DNA from: CBDDBH01 sp965225625
GTDB lineage: Bacteria; Pseudomonadota; Gammaproteobacteria; JADZEE01
NCBI GenBank assembly: GCA_965225625.1
Contig: CBDDBH010000033.1
Span: 1-64,000, forward strand
Direction: 5' to 3'
Length of the DNA: 64,000 nucleotides
Shown: piece after piece, positions 52,753 through 62,939 of the stretch
Position numbering within the stretch: position 1 is the first letter of the stretch
How the letters are laid out: each line of letters starts with the position of its first letter
The notes under the pieces: model-generated
Database searches by the model: none
What the model was told of the DNA's origin: nothing
What the model saw: the letters and a program-made list of their open reading frames with translations, nothing else
Position numbers and translations under genes: made by a program

Positions 52753-55224
52753 CTAGGCTACGTCGGCAATTGCGCTGGTCCCATTAGCTGCCGTGATACC
52801 CAATTCGCTCGGATCGAAATCGTCTACATCAATTGCCCGACGCACCGCCCGGTCAGCCGCAGTTAGCAGCGTCACTTCGTCGCTATTGATGATTTCCGCC
52901 TGCTCAGCCTGCGCGATGAGTTCAACGCGTGTGGCGGCCGTTAGGCGTCCGTCGCGCAGTGCATTACCTAATCGCTTGTCGATCGCATCGGCTTCAATGA
53001 CCAGTGACAGCGCGTGCTCCAGACAACCCGTCACGTCGTCCGGCTCGCTGTTTACATAAATACCCGCCGTCAGACGGTCACGCGCTTCGGATGGCGCCAG
53101 CAGCATTTTTGCGATCTGGTGACCGAGTTTGTCGGAAGCCGGACGGCGTTGCATCCCGAACGGAAACAGGACGAAGCGCATTTTCAGGGCAAGCAGTTTC
53201 GATGGGAAGTTGGCCAGGATCTCGCTGAACGTCTGTTGAATGTTGTACAGTGAACTCGTACAGACCCAGTCGAGTAACGGCCGATCCTCTCGCAGGCGAC
53301 CGTCATCCTCAAAGCGTTTTAGCGCGCAACTCATCAAATACATCTCGCCAAATACATCAGCAAACCGCCCCGACAAGCTCTCGCGACGTTTTAATTCGCC
53401 GCCCAGCAACAGCAGTGCGAGATCGGCGAGCAGCGCAAACGATGCGCTAGAACGCTCCAACTGCGCATACCAGGCAGTGGCATACCCCGCATCCGGGAGC
53501 CTTCGATTGAGTCGCCCGCCCGTGAGGTTGTGCCAAAATGCGCGCCAACCGTTGGCCATGACAAAACTGATATGGCCACACAATGCTTCATCAAACAGAT
53601 CGAGCGCTCGGTTGTCGTCTTTTTCCTGCGCCGCCTGGATTTCTTTATATAGCCAGGGATGGCAGCGAATGGCGCCCTGCCCGAATACAATCAACGTGCG
53701 CGTGAGTATATTCGCGCCTTCAACGGTGATGGCGATGGGGACCGCCTGGTAAGCCGCAAACAAATAGTTATTCGGTCCATCACAGATGGCACGACCGCCG
53801 TGGATGTCCATGGCATCGTTAATTGCGCTGCGTACTCGTTCGGTTGCCTGGTATTTCAACAACGCGGACAGTACCGAAGGCTCCTCGCCCTGATCGAGGG
53901 TTCCCGCGGTCACCTGGCGGGCAGCGTCAACCGCATACGTATTGCCGGCAATTCGCGCCAGGGGCTCTTCAATGCCTTCCATTTTGCCGATTGGTACATT
54001 GAACTGCTTGCGCACACGCGCATACGCTCCGGTCGTACGTGCGCAAAATTTCAGCCCGCCAGTGCTGGATGCCGGCAAGGAAATTGAGCGTCCGGCGGCC
54101 AGGCAGTTCATCAGCATCCGCCATCCCTGGCCGCTGCGCGGCTGTCCGCCTATCACCCAGTCCATGGGGATAAAGACATCCTCGCCAGAGTTCGGACCAT
54201 TCTGAAAAGCTTGTTGTCCCGGATAATGGCGGCGACCAATTTCCACGCCCGGATGATCGGTCGGGATCAATGCGAGGGTGATCCCGGCTGCTCCTTGTTC
54301 GCCCAATAGCTTGTCCGGATCATGAAGCTGAAACGCTAGTCCCAACAGGGTTGAGACCGGGCCAAGTGTGATGTAACGCTTTTCCCAGGTCACACGCATG
54401 CCCAACACCTGTTCGCCACCGTGTTCGCCGTAACACACGATGCCCCGATCCGGGATCGCTGCTGCGTCGGATCCCGCATATGGATTAGTTAGCGCGAAAC
54501 ATGGGATCTCCGCACCCTTGGCCAAGCGTGGCAGATAGTGATCGCGTTGTGCATCGGTACCGTAGCGCAGCAACAGCTCGGCCGGTCCGAGTGAATTGGG
54601 CACCATGACGCTGACCGCAGCCGTACCGCAGCGGCTCGACAATTTCATGATTACGGCTGAATGGCCCAATGCGGAGAATCCCAAGCCGCCATAGCGCTTT
54701 GGGATAATCATGCCCAGAAACCCCTGTTCCTTTATGAATTGCCATACCTGTTCTGGCAAATCAACGAGCTCGCGCTCAATCTCCCAATTATCGACCATAC
54801 GACACAGTTCCTCGGTCGGACCGTCAACGAAGGCCTGCTCCTCAGCCGATAAGGTCGGCTTGGGTAGAGACAGCAGCCGCTGCCAATCGGGTTTTCCGGA
54901 AAACAACTCGGCATCCCACCACACAGTGCCGGCATCCAGAGCTTCCTGTTCGGTTGTCGAAACGCTGGGCATACGACTGCGAAACATCTCTAAGGCGGGT
55001 TTGCTCAAAAGTCCGCGCCGTAACTCGGGAAAATTCGCAGCAAACAGACCGATCCAGACCGTCCAACCGATCAGCAACAAAAGGTTTGCGAAAAAACCGT
55101 ATACCGGCGTGATCGACGCCAACAAAACGCCGCAGGTCACAGTCCATAGCCACAGAGGCGCCCGGTGGTAAGCAAGCGCGCCGATGCCGGCAACGATAAG
55201 CATTAAGGCAACAAACAGGTTCAT
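52753..55224 (-). CDS. fadE: Acyl-CoA dehydrogenase FadE
   Basis: An 823-residue FadE, the first enzyme of beta-oxidation in gammaproteobacteria. It has N-terminal hydrophobic segments (about 1-65) that tie it to the membrane, then the acyl-CoA dehydrogenase core: CFALTNPYAGSDAAAIPD, QGWRMLMNCLAAGRSISLPA, DIHGGRAICDGPNN. The length and long C-terminal extension (about 560-823) match the FadE family. It follows the PsrA-like TetR gene by 25 bp in the same direction. Confidence 0.95.
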   Translation of the reverse strand: MNLFVALMLIVAGIGALAYHRAPLWLWTVTCGVLLASITPVYGFFANLLLLIGWTVWIGLFAANFPELRRGLLSKPALEMFRSRMPSVSTTEQEALDAGTVWWDAELFSGKPDWQRLLSLPKPTLSAEEQAFVDGPTEELCRMVDNWEIERELVDLPEQVWQFIKEQGFLGMIIPKRYGGLGFSALGHSAVIMKLSSRCGTAAVSVMVPNSLGPAELLLRYGTDAQRDHYLPRLAKGAEIPCFALTNPYAGSDAAAIPDRGIVCYGEHGGEQVLGMRVTWEKRYITLGPVSTLLGLAFQLHDPDKLLGEQGAAGITLALIPTDHPGVEIGRRHYPGQQAFQNGPNSGEDVFIPMDWVIGGQPRSGQGWRMLMNCLAAGRSISLPASSTGGLKFCARTTGAYARVRKQFNVPIGKMEGIEEPLARIAGNTYAVDAARQVTAGTLDQGEEPSVLSALLKYQATERVRSAINDAMDIHGGRAICDGPNNYLFAAYQAVPIAITVEGANILTRTLIVFGQGAIRCHPWLYKEIQAAQEKDDNRALDLFDEALCGHISFVMANGWRAFWHNLTGGRLNRRLPDAGYATAWYAQLERSSASFALLADLALLLLGGELKRRESLSGRFADVFGEMYLMSCALKRFEDDGRLREDRPLLDWVCTSSLYNIQQTFSEILANFPSKLLALKMRFVLFPFGMQRRPASDKLGHQIAKMLLAPSEARDRLTAGIYVNSEPDDVTGCLEHALSLVIEADAIDKRLGNALRDGRLTAATRVELIAQAEQAEIINSDEVTLLTAADRAVRRAIDVDDFDPSELGITAANGTSAIADVA

Positions 55225-55249
55225 TCAATTTCTCCTTGAGCGAGCGGCG

Positions 55250-55926
55250 TCAGATCTGACCGACGACCCGCGGATAAGTAAATTCGTTCAGCTGCGGCGA
55301 AGGCGACTGCAAACCTTCGCTTACGAAATTCACGAAATACCGCACTACGGAACTACATCGTGTTTGCTCCCACAGATCAACCTCGGAGACCAGACGCATC
55401 ATGGCATGCCCGGCCATCGTGTAAGCCAGAGCACCGACTATGAAATTCAGCCGCCAGCACAACTCTTGGGCCGATAATCCCGGCAACTGCAAAGCGCAGG
55501 CACCACGAAAGCGTTCAATGACATCGCGATATAGCTCGTGCACAAATTCCGGAAGATACTCCGTGGGATCCGTGTAAACACGCCCCAGCACACGGATAAA
55601 GCGCTGCCCCCCCCCCCGCCGACCGTGTCTTGTGAGAGTTCCAACGCCGGGGCTACGAACGCTTCGATGATTGCCGCTATTTCTCCAGCCGATTGCATAG
55701 CCTCGTCCAAACGACGTATGCGCTCTTCATTTAGTGACTGCAGCCGATTGCGTACGACTGCCTTGATCAGGCCTTCTTTGTCGCCGAAATGATATTTGAC
55801 CGCTGACAGATTAACGCCGGCTCGGGTGGTGATGTTGCGCATTGAACAGCGCGCGAAGCCACCTTCGGCGATCAGCTCCTCAGCGGCTTGCAGCAATCGG
55901 TCTTTAGTATCGGTCGATATGGGCAC
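55250..55926 (-). pseudogene. PsrA-like TetR regulator, out of frame at C11 tract
   Basis: N-terminal TetR HTH: MPISTDTKDRLLQAAEELIA then RNITTRAGVNLSAVKYHFGD, the PsrA-type signature. After GGGGG (about residue 102) the frame shifts into a different product. The correct C-terminal domain continues in another frame with QRFIRVLGRVYTDPTEYL and ends PRVVGQI. The switch is at an 11-C run (55607-55617; G11 in the mRNA sense); 9 or 12 would restore the full protein of about 225 residues. PsrA-type regulators repress fatty-acid degradation genes and respond to long-chain acyl groups. A perfect palindromic operator lies 13 bp upstream of the start. Confidence 0.8.
55607..55617. repeat. C11 homopolymer in the TetR coding sequence
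   Basis: Eleven C residues on the plus strand (G11 in the coding sense), exactly where the two TetR frames part. This is the form of a slipped-strand contingency tract. Confidence 0.9.
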
Positions 55927-55938
55927 AAAGAGCAGGCA

Positions 55939-55960
55939 AATTCAAACGATCGTTTGAATT
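55939..55960. promoter_or_regulatory. Perfect 22-bp operator, PsrA-type
   Basis: Perfect palindrome AATTCAAACGA / TCGTTTGAATT. Its core CAAAC-N4-GTTTG matches the box described for PsrA-type TetR regulators. It lies between the TetR gene and the divergent hydrolase gene, so it may control both. Confidence 0.8.
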
Positions 55961-56073
55961 CTAGTTTTGCGACAAATCGATTGCAAGTAGCTCAGACTGA
56001 CGTGAACATCAATGTTAATCTGCGGCCGCGAATATCGCAAAGCCGCATCACGACCTATCTGAGGGACGAAACC

Positions 56074-56940
56074 ATGGCGATTCCAGATCTATCCAGCTAC
56101 GAAAAATTCGAGACCCTCACGCAGGGCAAGGTTCGCTATTACGAAGCCGGTAATGGCGCGCCGTTGTTGCTGTTGCATGGCATGGGCGTCTACACCTCAG
56201 CGGACACTTTTCAGTTCATGTTCGAAGAACTTGCTCAACAGTACCATGTAATCGCGATCGACTTTCTCGGTTTTGGCAAGGGCGACCGGATGCTCGGTAA
56301 CGGCCCGACCTTTGACGTCATCGTCGATGGTTTACGCGAGTTTCTGGACAATGTCGGGCTTGATCGGGTTAACGTCGTTGGCCATAGCGCAGGTTGCTGG
56401 ATGGGTGGAATCCTCGGCTACGAGAGTCGCGAGAGAGTCGATAAGCTGGTGTTCATCAGTGCCGCAGGCATGAATGTCACGCCCATTGCCGGCGTTGCAA
56501 GCTATCAGGAGCCGACCCTGGAAAGCCTGACCGAGGGCAACATGACCAGCGTCTATGACGGCTCGAGCTTTACCCAGGAGATGGCTGCGGAGGTTGCGGC
56601 GCAAATGCTGCACTACGTAAAAATGCCGGGCGCCTTCGATGGTCTTAAACCACTGGTAGCCCAGATGCAGAATCCCGACTCGCGCAAATCTTACCTATTA
56701 CAGCGGCGCATGCCCTACATAAAGAGCCCCACACTGATTATCTGGGGCGAAAGCGAATTCATGGAGCCCCATCCGACCTGGACGCAAGAGTGGGAGGCGA
56801 GTGGCCATAATCCCGGCAACAGTTCCAAACCCTGGGTGACACCAGATTCGAAATACGCGCTCATCCCGAAGGCAACCCACAACCTGCATTGGGAACAACC
56901 AGCACAGATTGTCGGCATGATTAAAGACTTCGTCGGATGA
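56074..56940 (+). CDS. Alpha/beta hydrolase
   Basis: A 288-residue hydrolase starting at an ATG with GAGGGA upstream. It shows the oxyanion-hole strand LLLLHGMGVY, the nucleophile elbow VVGHSAGCWMGG (Ser in GHSAG), an acidic residue near IIWGESEFMEP, and the catalytic His in KATHNLHWEQP. No signal peptide; cytoplasmic. It is divergent from the TetR/fadE unit and shares the palindromic operator region, which suggests an ester or acyl-thioester substrate linked to fatty acid metabolism. Confidence 0.88.
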   Translation: MAIPDLSSYEKFETLTQGKVRYYEAGNGAPLLLLHGMGVYTSADTFQFMFEELAQQYHVIAIDFLGFGKGDRMLGNGPTFDVIVDGLREFLDNVGLDRVNVVGHSAGCWMGGILGYESRERVDKLVFISAAGMNVTPIAGVASYQEPTLESLTEGNMTSVYDGSSFTQEMAAEVAAQMLHYVKMPGAFDGLKPLVAQMQNPDSRKSYLLQRRMPYIKSPTLIIWGESEFMEPHPTWTQEWEASGHNPGNSSKPWVTPDSKYALIPKATHNLHWEQPAQIVGMIKDFVG

Positions 56941-56958
56941 TGTGGGTTTACCGCGTTT

Positions 56959-57000
56959 ACCCCTCACCTGACCGCCATGGATGGCGGTCGGATGAGGGGT
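56959..57000. repeat. Solitary GGAT-loop repeat R4, acting as hairpin
   Basis: ACCCCTCACCTGACCGCC-atgg-ATGGCGGTCGGATGAGGGGT forms one long imperfect stem of about 18 bp. It is the first unit of the R1-R3 repeat family, here alone, between convergent genes; probably a bidirectional terminator. Confidence 0.7.
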
Positions 57001-57061
57001 AATTAAAGAAGGCTCGACCAGAAAGTGCGGCAATATCGCAGAGCCAGCTCTGACTACCACA

Positions 57062-58324
57062 TCAAGGAATAGGATCCCGCGGGTAATCGCGCATAGGGCG
57101 GGCAAAATTGCGGGCGGCGCGGGTTTGCACCGGCTCGGCGTGGCGCGCGACTAATTTACGCCACTCGATGATGGCGTAGTCGGGTTCGTAGAGCTGTTCG
57201 CGATTCCAGAAATCCTCGTATTGATATACATGCTGGAACACCTCGCGGCCAAAGGCGTCGACGTTGTTGAATCCGTCTGCTTTATCCGGTTGAGCGGGGT
57301 CCGGATCAACCCAGGTATCGCGGGCCAGCGTCGCTGCGTGCTCTTGGTAAAATGCTTCCTTGTCGGCGTCGGTGCGCGCCTGTGTCCCATGCATAATCGT
57401 GTACATGTGGTGCTCTTCGTCGATCGGTACATACCACTCCCAGTGAAACAACTCCGGCCTGGGAAAACGCGGTACGTCCAGACCGCACGGCAGAAAGGGC
57501 CCAAATCCGTCCGGATAAATTGAGTGGTCGCTGGGAGGTGGGGACTGAGGATGGAGAACGTGAGAATGAACATGCACACCATCGATAGAGTTCTGCCAGG
57601 TGGTGATACTACTTTTCACCAATAACCCAACCGGTTTGCCGGGCGCCTCGCATGGCTCAATCTCACCACTGTGTTTGTGCACCGAGCCGATTGGAATCAA
57701 CGCGCCATAGCGCTTAGCGGCTGCCCAGTTTCAGTGGCCATAGAGATGGCCATTGCCAAAACCATTCTCAATGGCGATCCGCCAGTTTGCGCGGACCCGG
57801 GTACGCGCAGTGGGCCGCATAATCAGATCAGGTGTATTCCACAGCGATGGCAACACATCTTCGCGCAACGGCCGTGGTTCGCCGTCGCCGATGTAAATCC
57901 AGACAATGGAGAGTCGCTCCTCGACGGGATACGAAGGCAGCGTCACTCGGCCAATCAGCGGACTGTCGTCTATTGACAGGATCTTGACCAGTTTGCCGTC
58001 ACGCACGTCGTAGGTGAAACCGTGTACGGGACAGGTGATGGTTTCATCCGTATAACATTTCACGCGCGAAGAGAATGGCGCGCCGCGGTGCACGCAGCGA
58101 TTTTCTACGGCGTATACCTGACCTGCTACGCGTTTAAAATATATGCGTTCGCCCAAAAGGGACTTATGGCGAGTCTGGCCGTCGGCGAGGTCGCCACTGA
58201 AGAATGCAGGGTACCAATGATTTCGTAGCCCCAACTCTGCGTCGAGGTAGCGCTGCCAGGCGGCGTTTCCCGGGCCGGATTGTGCGGCGTGCTCGTCGAT
58301 TTTTTCCTCGCGATGCTCGCTCAT
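57062..58324 (-). pseudogene. Rieske non-haem iron oxygenase with in-frame stop
   Basis: Reads as one frame of about 420 codons with a TGA at 57731-57733. N-terminal part: Rieske cluster ligands CVHRGAPF and CPVHGFTYD. The catalytic-domain iron site follows as ENGFGNGHLYGH; the two His are present, but the usual bridging Asp before NGH/SGH is Gly. After the stop the frame continues NWAAAKRYG and then IPIGSVHKHSGEIEP to a normal C-terminus. Family members hydroxylate aromatic or steroid-like substrates with a reductase partner, absent here. The stop and the Asp-to-Gly change both point to loss of function. Confidence 0.8.
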
Positions 58325-58498
58325 TTACATCCGCTCCACCTTAGCTGCACCCAGACAGTGGCTCGTCCCTAACATCGTGCCAAGCGCATTTACTGTAGCA
58401 CTAAACCTGCCGAAATCGCAGATTTCCAAGGCAAGGCGAGGACACTTGCCCGTGTTAGCATCGAACCGCTACGCCCATTGCGGCATGAGGACGAGACC

Positions 58499-58702
58499 AT
58501 GAGCATTTCACCGGAAACTTTGCGCGCCATACTGCGTGACTACGACGGCATTTCGATGAGCGACGAAGAGTTAGAAAAGGTCGCCCCCGCTGTCTCCGCT
58601 TTCGTCGCGGAGTTCTCTCGCTTATCAGAGTTGGATCTGGCCACCGAGTTTTCCGCATTGCAGATGCGTGCCGACGACGGAGGATTTTCGAGTGGCCGAT
58701 AG
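58499..58702 (+). CDS. AtzG-like small subunit
   Basis: A 67-residue helical, acidic protein from MSISPETLRAILRDYDGI, similar in layout to AtzG/DUF4089 proteins (GatC-like small partners that stabilise an amidase). It overlaps the start of the amidase gene by 11 bp, which indicates stoichiometric co-expression and supports the assignment. Confidence 0.75.
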   Translation: MSISPETLRAILRDYDGISMSDEELEKVAPAVSAFVAEFSRLSELDLATEFSALQMRADDGGFSSGR

Positions 58703-60116
58703 CTCATTGATCGGTCAGTCAATCACCGACCTCGCGCCGCTAATCGAAGCACGTAAGTTGTCGCCGGTCGAACTTGTGGACGCAAGTGCTGCGCAAATAG
58801 AACGACTGCAGCCCGAACTCAAGGGATTTATCACATTAATGCTTGACCAGGCCCGGGAAACCGCCAACCAAAGAGAACAAGCGATCATGGATGGCGATTA
58901 CCGTGGCCCTCTGGATGGGATCCCCGTCGGTATTAAAGACGGCATCGCTGTTGCCGGGGTGAAAGCGACCGTGGGCGCATTGGCCATGGATGATCATGTG
59001 CCCAGCGAGGATGCCGAAGCTGTGCGCCGCCTGCGCGCGGCAGGCGCCATCATCATGGGCAAAGAGAATATGCACGAATTCGCCGCTGGCGGTCGCTCCA
59101 ACAATCCCCATTACGGCGTGGTTCAAAATCCGTGGGCGCTCGATCGCATTCCAGGCGGCTCCAGTGGCGGCAGCGGTGCTAACGTCGCCGCCGGACTGAC
59201 GTACGCCTCGCTTGGGACCGACGTTGGCGGTTCGGTGCGTTATCCCGGTCATTGCTGCGGCATTGTCGGTATGAAGCAGACGTTCGGGCGCGCCAGCCAG
59301 CGCGGATCTCTGATGACCTGGCAGCACGGCGACAGCATCGGACCCATGACACGCACGGTCAGAGACAGCGCCTTGGTTTTGCAGGCGTATGCCGGACATG
59401 ATCCGCGCGATCCGTCGACGGTCAAAATGCCGGTGCCGGATTTTTGCGCAGAGCTGGACACAGACTTAAAAGGTGTAAAAGTTGGGATACCCAAAGACTT
59501 CTTTTTCGACATCATTTCCGATGATGTCGAAGACGCAATTAATGTCGCGGTTACCGCACTGCAACAACTCGGCGCAGAGATTGTTGAGGTCACACTTCCC
59601 TACCTCGACTACGCACGCAGTGCCTGGCTGCTTATGGCCGTTGAGTCGGCCGTCACCCACGAGCGTCTGTTGCGCAAGCGACGTGACGACATCACCGACG
59701 ACCTGGTTATCGGCATGCTGGCAGGACAATTCATTCTGGCCCGCGATTACATCAAAGCGCGCAAGCTTCAGCGCTTAATCAAGGAGGGATTCGCCGCGGC
59801 CCTGCAGCAGGCTGATGTGATCATTTCGCCAACCTCACCTACGGTTGCGCCGCGATCCGATGCGGACGTTATCCGCATCAAGGACGTTGACTACGAACTC
59901 AAGCTTACCCGCGACGAGGTGCTTGGACGCGATACCTACCTGGCCAATATCGTCGGCATTCCCGCGATCAGCGTGCCCTGTGGATTTGGTGAAGGCGGCA
60001 TGCCGATTGGCCTGCAAATCATGGCTCGTCCGTTCGAGGAAGTATTGTTGTACGGTGTAGCGGCTGCGTACGAGAATATGTCACCGGCGCGTGACGCGCG
60101 ACCACCCATCATGTGA
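58692..60116 (+). CDS. Amidase-signature hydrolase (AtzE/GatA-like)
   Basis: A 474-residue amidase. The Ser-Ser-Lys triad is visible: Lys in GIPVGIKDGIAV, the Gly/Ser-rich block PGGSSGGSGANVAAGL, and the nucleophile Ser in TDVGGSVRYPGHCCG. I start it at GTG 58692, which has GGAGG at ideal spacing; the upstream ATG in frame lies inside the AtzG-like gene. It hydrolyses an amide, probably as a heterocomplex with the AtzG-like subunit. Substrate unknown. Confidence 0.9.
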   Translation: MADSSLIGQSITDLAPLIEARKLSPVELVDASAAQIERLQPELKGFITLMLDQARETANQREQAIMDGDYRGPLDGIPVGIKDGIAVAGVKATVGALAMDDHVPSEDAEAVRRLRAAGAIIMGKENMHEFAAGGRSNNPHYGVVQNPWALDRIPGGSSGGSGANVAAGLTYASLGTDVGGSVRYPGHCCGIVGMKQTFGRASQRGSLMTWQHGDSIGPMTRTVRDSALVLQAYAGHDPRDPSTVKMPVPDFCAELDTDLKGVKVGIPKDFFFDIISDDVEDAINVAVTALQQLGAEIVEVTLPYLDYARSAWLLMAVESAVTHERLLRKRRDDITDDLVIGMLAGQFILARDYIKARKLQRLIKEGFAAALQQADVIISPTSPTVAPRSDADVIRIKDVDYELKLTRDEVLGRDTYLANIVGIPAISVPCGFGEGGMPIGLQIMARPFEEVLLYGVAAAYENMSPARDARPPIM

Positions 60117-60185
60117 CAAACAGGCAACGCCGCAAGCGGTGCGGCTAGCGGTTAGTGTTACAACTGATGAGTCGGTGTGTGCGGC

Positions 60186-60766
60186 TTATTGGCCGAGGAC
60201 GAAATACGCGGCGACTCCAATGAGCCCCAGTATCACCAATATCGGGATCAGATTTGATCGTTTTGCGGGTTGTGGTGGTGGGATAACGGGCGGTTTCGGT
60301 CGCGCGGGCATCGCCGGGGCCCCGAGCCCCTGCCCACGAGCACGGTCTTGTCGAGATCGCCACGTTCGTGGGAGTCTTGATCGGGAACCTCAAACGTCAC
60401 CAACTCGTAGCGAAAAGGTATTGCACCAATGTCAACGCGATCACCTGGATTCAACCAGGCCTTTTCGATCCTCTCCTTGTTGATCCGCACGCCATTGGTG
60501 CTACCGAGATCTTCAATACCCCAGCGGCCCGCGCCGGGTACTATTCGCGCGTGGTAGCGAGATAACTTCGTCGAGTTGATTTGGATCGCATTGTCCGCTT
60601 CGCGACCGATCGTCAGCGCCCGATTTAGCAGGCTGATCTCCAGACCTTGCTGCGCTTCAGATAAGTAGGTGGTATCGAGACAGACGAATTTTCCTTTCGG
60701 AGGGGGATCCTGCGCGGCGCCAGAGGCGGCGTCGTCAAAGCCAGGGTCCGCAGGGCGCTCGCTCAT
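60186..60766 (-). pseudogene. FHA-domain membrane protein, frameshifted near 3' end
   Basis: Starts MSERPADPGFDDAAS. The FHA domain is complete: LTIGREADNAIQI, STKLSRYHARIV, EDLGSTNGVRINKERI, the phosphothreonine-binding pattern GR...S..H...GS.NG. The reading frame then ends at 60248 in an unlikely Arg/His-rich tail. Another frame continues with PARPKPPVIPPPQPAKRSN and a membrane segment PILVILGLIGVAAYFVLG ending at 60186. One indel near 60320-60340 (GC-rich run) joins them into a tail-anchored FHA protein. Confidence 0.75.
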
Positions 60767-60923
60767 GGAGTCATATTTTACCGCATTCTTTGGGTTTTCG
60801 GGTAGCACCTGATCGCTGCTACCTATACGGGATCTTGGCTCGTGAGGTCTTTTGGGCGGATATTCCCGTGACACGTATAATTGGGCAGCACGTAGCCACG
60901 TGTAGATTCGGAGAATAGTGAAG

Positions 60924-62859
60924 ATGGCAGCGGGCAAATCAGCTGACAACGCTGCTGGATGAGGGCCTCGCGCTGCGCGCCATCTTGGAGGGTACGGCGC
61001 AGGAAACAGGCGAGCGTTTCTTCCATGCCCTGGTCAAAAACCTGTCAATCGCGACCGGTTGGCGCGACGCCTGGATCACCGAGTATCTGCCAGAAAGCGT
61101 GTCGTTGCGCACCCTTGCGTATTGGTCGAACGACGAGATCTTAGCAAACGAGGAATACGCGCTGGACGGAACGCCTTGCGAACCCGTCATTCTGGAACAG
61201 CGTTTGCTACATATCCCCACCGGCGTACAGGCCGCCTTTCCCCGCGACACCGATCTTGGCGCTATCTTCGCGGACAGCTATCTTGGTCTACCGATGGTTG
61301 ACAGAGACGGCGAGGTTCTCGGTCACCTTGCCATGACACACGACAGTGCTAAGCCCGAGGAGCCGCGCGGGCTCGCGATTTTCAAGATTTTTGCTGCGCG
61401 AGCTGCGGCGGAGCTTAGGCGAATGCGTTCTGATTCCAAACGCCGCGATAGCGAGCAACAATTATCAGCCGTGTTCAATTGCGCCTTAGACGCCATTGTT
61501 ACGGTTGATAACAATCTCAACATCGTGCTGGTGAACGCCGCCGCCTCACGCATGTTCAAATGTTCGCAAGGCGAGCTTAACGAGCACGGTTTGAGCGAGC
61601 ATCTATTCGGTGATGACGCGCAGCGTCTGAAGCGCCTGATTGTCGAGATGCAATCGGACGCGCACGACGACGCTTATCTCTATGTACCGGGCACGTTGAC
61701 CGCCCGCTGCTCCGAGGGTAATACCTTTCCCACGGAGGTAACCGTGTCGGCCTGCCAGTTGGGCGGCACAACTTTCTTCACAGTCATTCTGCGCGACGTG
61801 AATGCCCGCCTTGAAGCTGAAAAGCAGATAAAAGTACTCGCGAATCACCGCCAGTATCTCGAAGATGAGCTTAAGGCATTACACAATTTCGACGAAATTG
61901 TCGGCAGCAGCCCGGTGCTGCTAAGCGCACTCGACGATGTGCGTCAGGTAGCCGGGACCGACACGACAGTACTCATCTACGGCGAAACCGGTACCGGCAA
62001 AGAGCTCTTTGCGCGGGCAATACATAATGCCAGTGGGCCCGCGCGGGCAAGCCTCTGGTTAAGGTTAACTGTGCGGCAATTCCCGAGTCGCTGATTGAGA
62101 GTGAGTTCTTCGGGCACGAGAAGGGAGCATTCACTGGCGCTACCGCGCGGCGTAGTGGTCGCTTCGCGCTTGCTGACGGCGGCACCATGTTTCTAGACGA
62201 AGTCGGCGAAATTGCACTGGACCTGCAGTCGAAGCTGCTGCGGGTTCTGCAGGAAGGCGAATTTGAACCTGTCGGCAGTTCGAACACACACAAGGTCGAT
62301 GTGCGCATTGTGGCTGCGACGAATCGCGATTTAACAAAGGCGGTCGAGCGCGGCGAGTTTCGCGAAGATCTGTATTACCGGCTTAACGTTTTCCCCCATC
62401 CGGGTTCCGCCCTTGCGAGAACGTGCCGAGGATATCCCCTCGCTTGCGCAGTCTTTCCTCAACAACTTTGCCAGCCAGCTCACGCGTGAACTCGCGCAAC
62501 TGTCGGCTAATGATTGCCGTCGTTTGCAACATTACCCCTGGCCCGGCAACGTGCGTGAGCTCCAAAATGTCATGGAGCGTGCGGTGATCACGGCAAACGA
62601 TGGACGCGTGAATCTGGACCGTGCGCTACCTGAAACCGACATGCCTGAAGCTGGCAACGATGTTTCAGTTGCCCCTGCCAACGAGGACGCCGTTCTCACT
62701 CATGCGGACATGCTAGCTTTAGCGCGCACCAATCTACAACGCGCACTGCAGCAAACCGATGGGCGGATCTCCGGTAAAGGCGGCGCGGCTGAACTACTGG
62801 GCGTTAAACCCTCGACTCTGAGTTCGCGGGTAAAAGCGCTGGGCCTACAGCGCCCCTGA
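60924..62859 (+). pseudogene. Sigma-54-dependent activator (GAF-PAS-AAA+-Fis), multiply frameshifted
   Basis: Domain order is clear: GAF-like (about 60985-61430), PAS-like (QQLSAVFNCALDAIVTVDNN), AAA+ with Walker A GETGTGKE and GAFTGA loop region (FGHEKGAFTGAT), and a Fis-type HTH (GAAELLGVKPSTLSSRVKAL). The frame breaks at about 62036-62046, at a GCCCGCGCGGGC palindrome, and again at a C5 run (62393-62397), where one C fewer gives FPIRVPPLRERAEDIP. The 5' end also does not join its ATG (60924) in frame. If real, this is a dead activator; divergent from the FHA gene. Confidence 0.8.
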
Positions 62860-62939
62860 ATTCTCGCGCTTGAGCGGTTCAGCACGTACCTGCCTTTTAG
62901 TGGGATGAACACGCACTACCTCTTTTTGCGGAATGAGTT

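Noticed and set aside
57731..57733. TGA in the Rieske gene as a selenocysteine codon
   Set aside because: The family has no cysteine or selenocysteine here, I see no convincing SECIS hairpin, and the bridging Asp is also lost.
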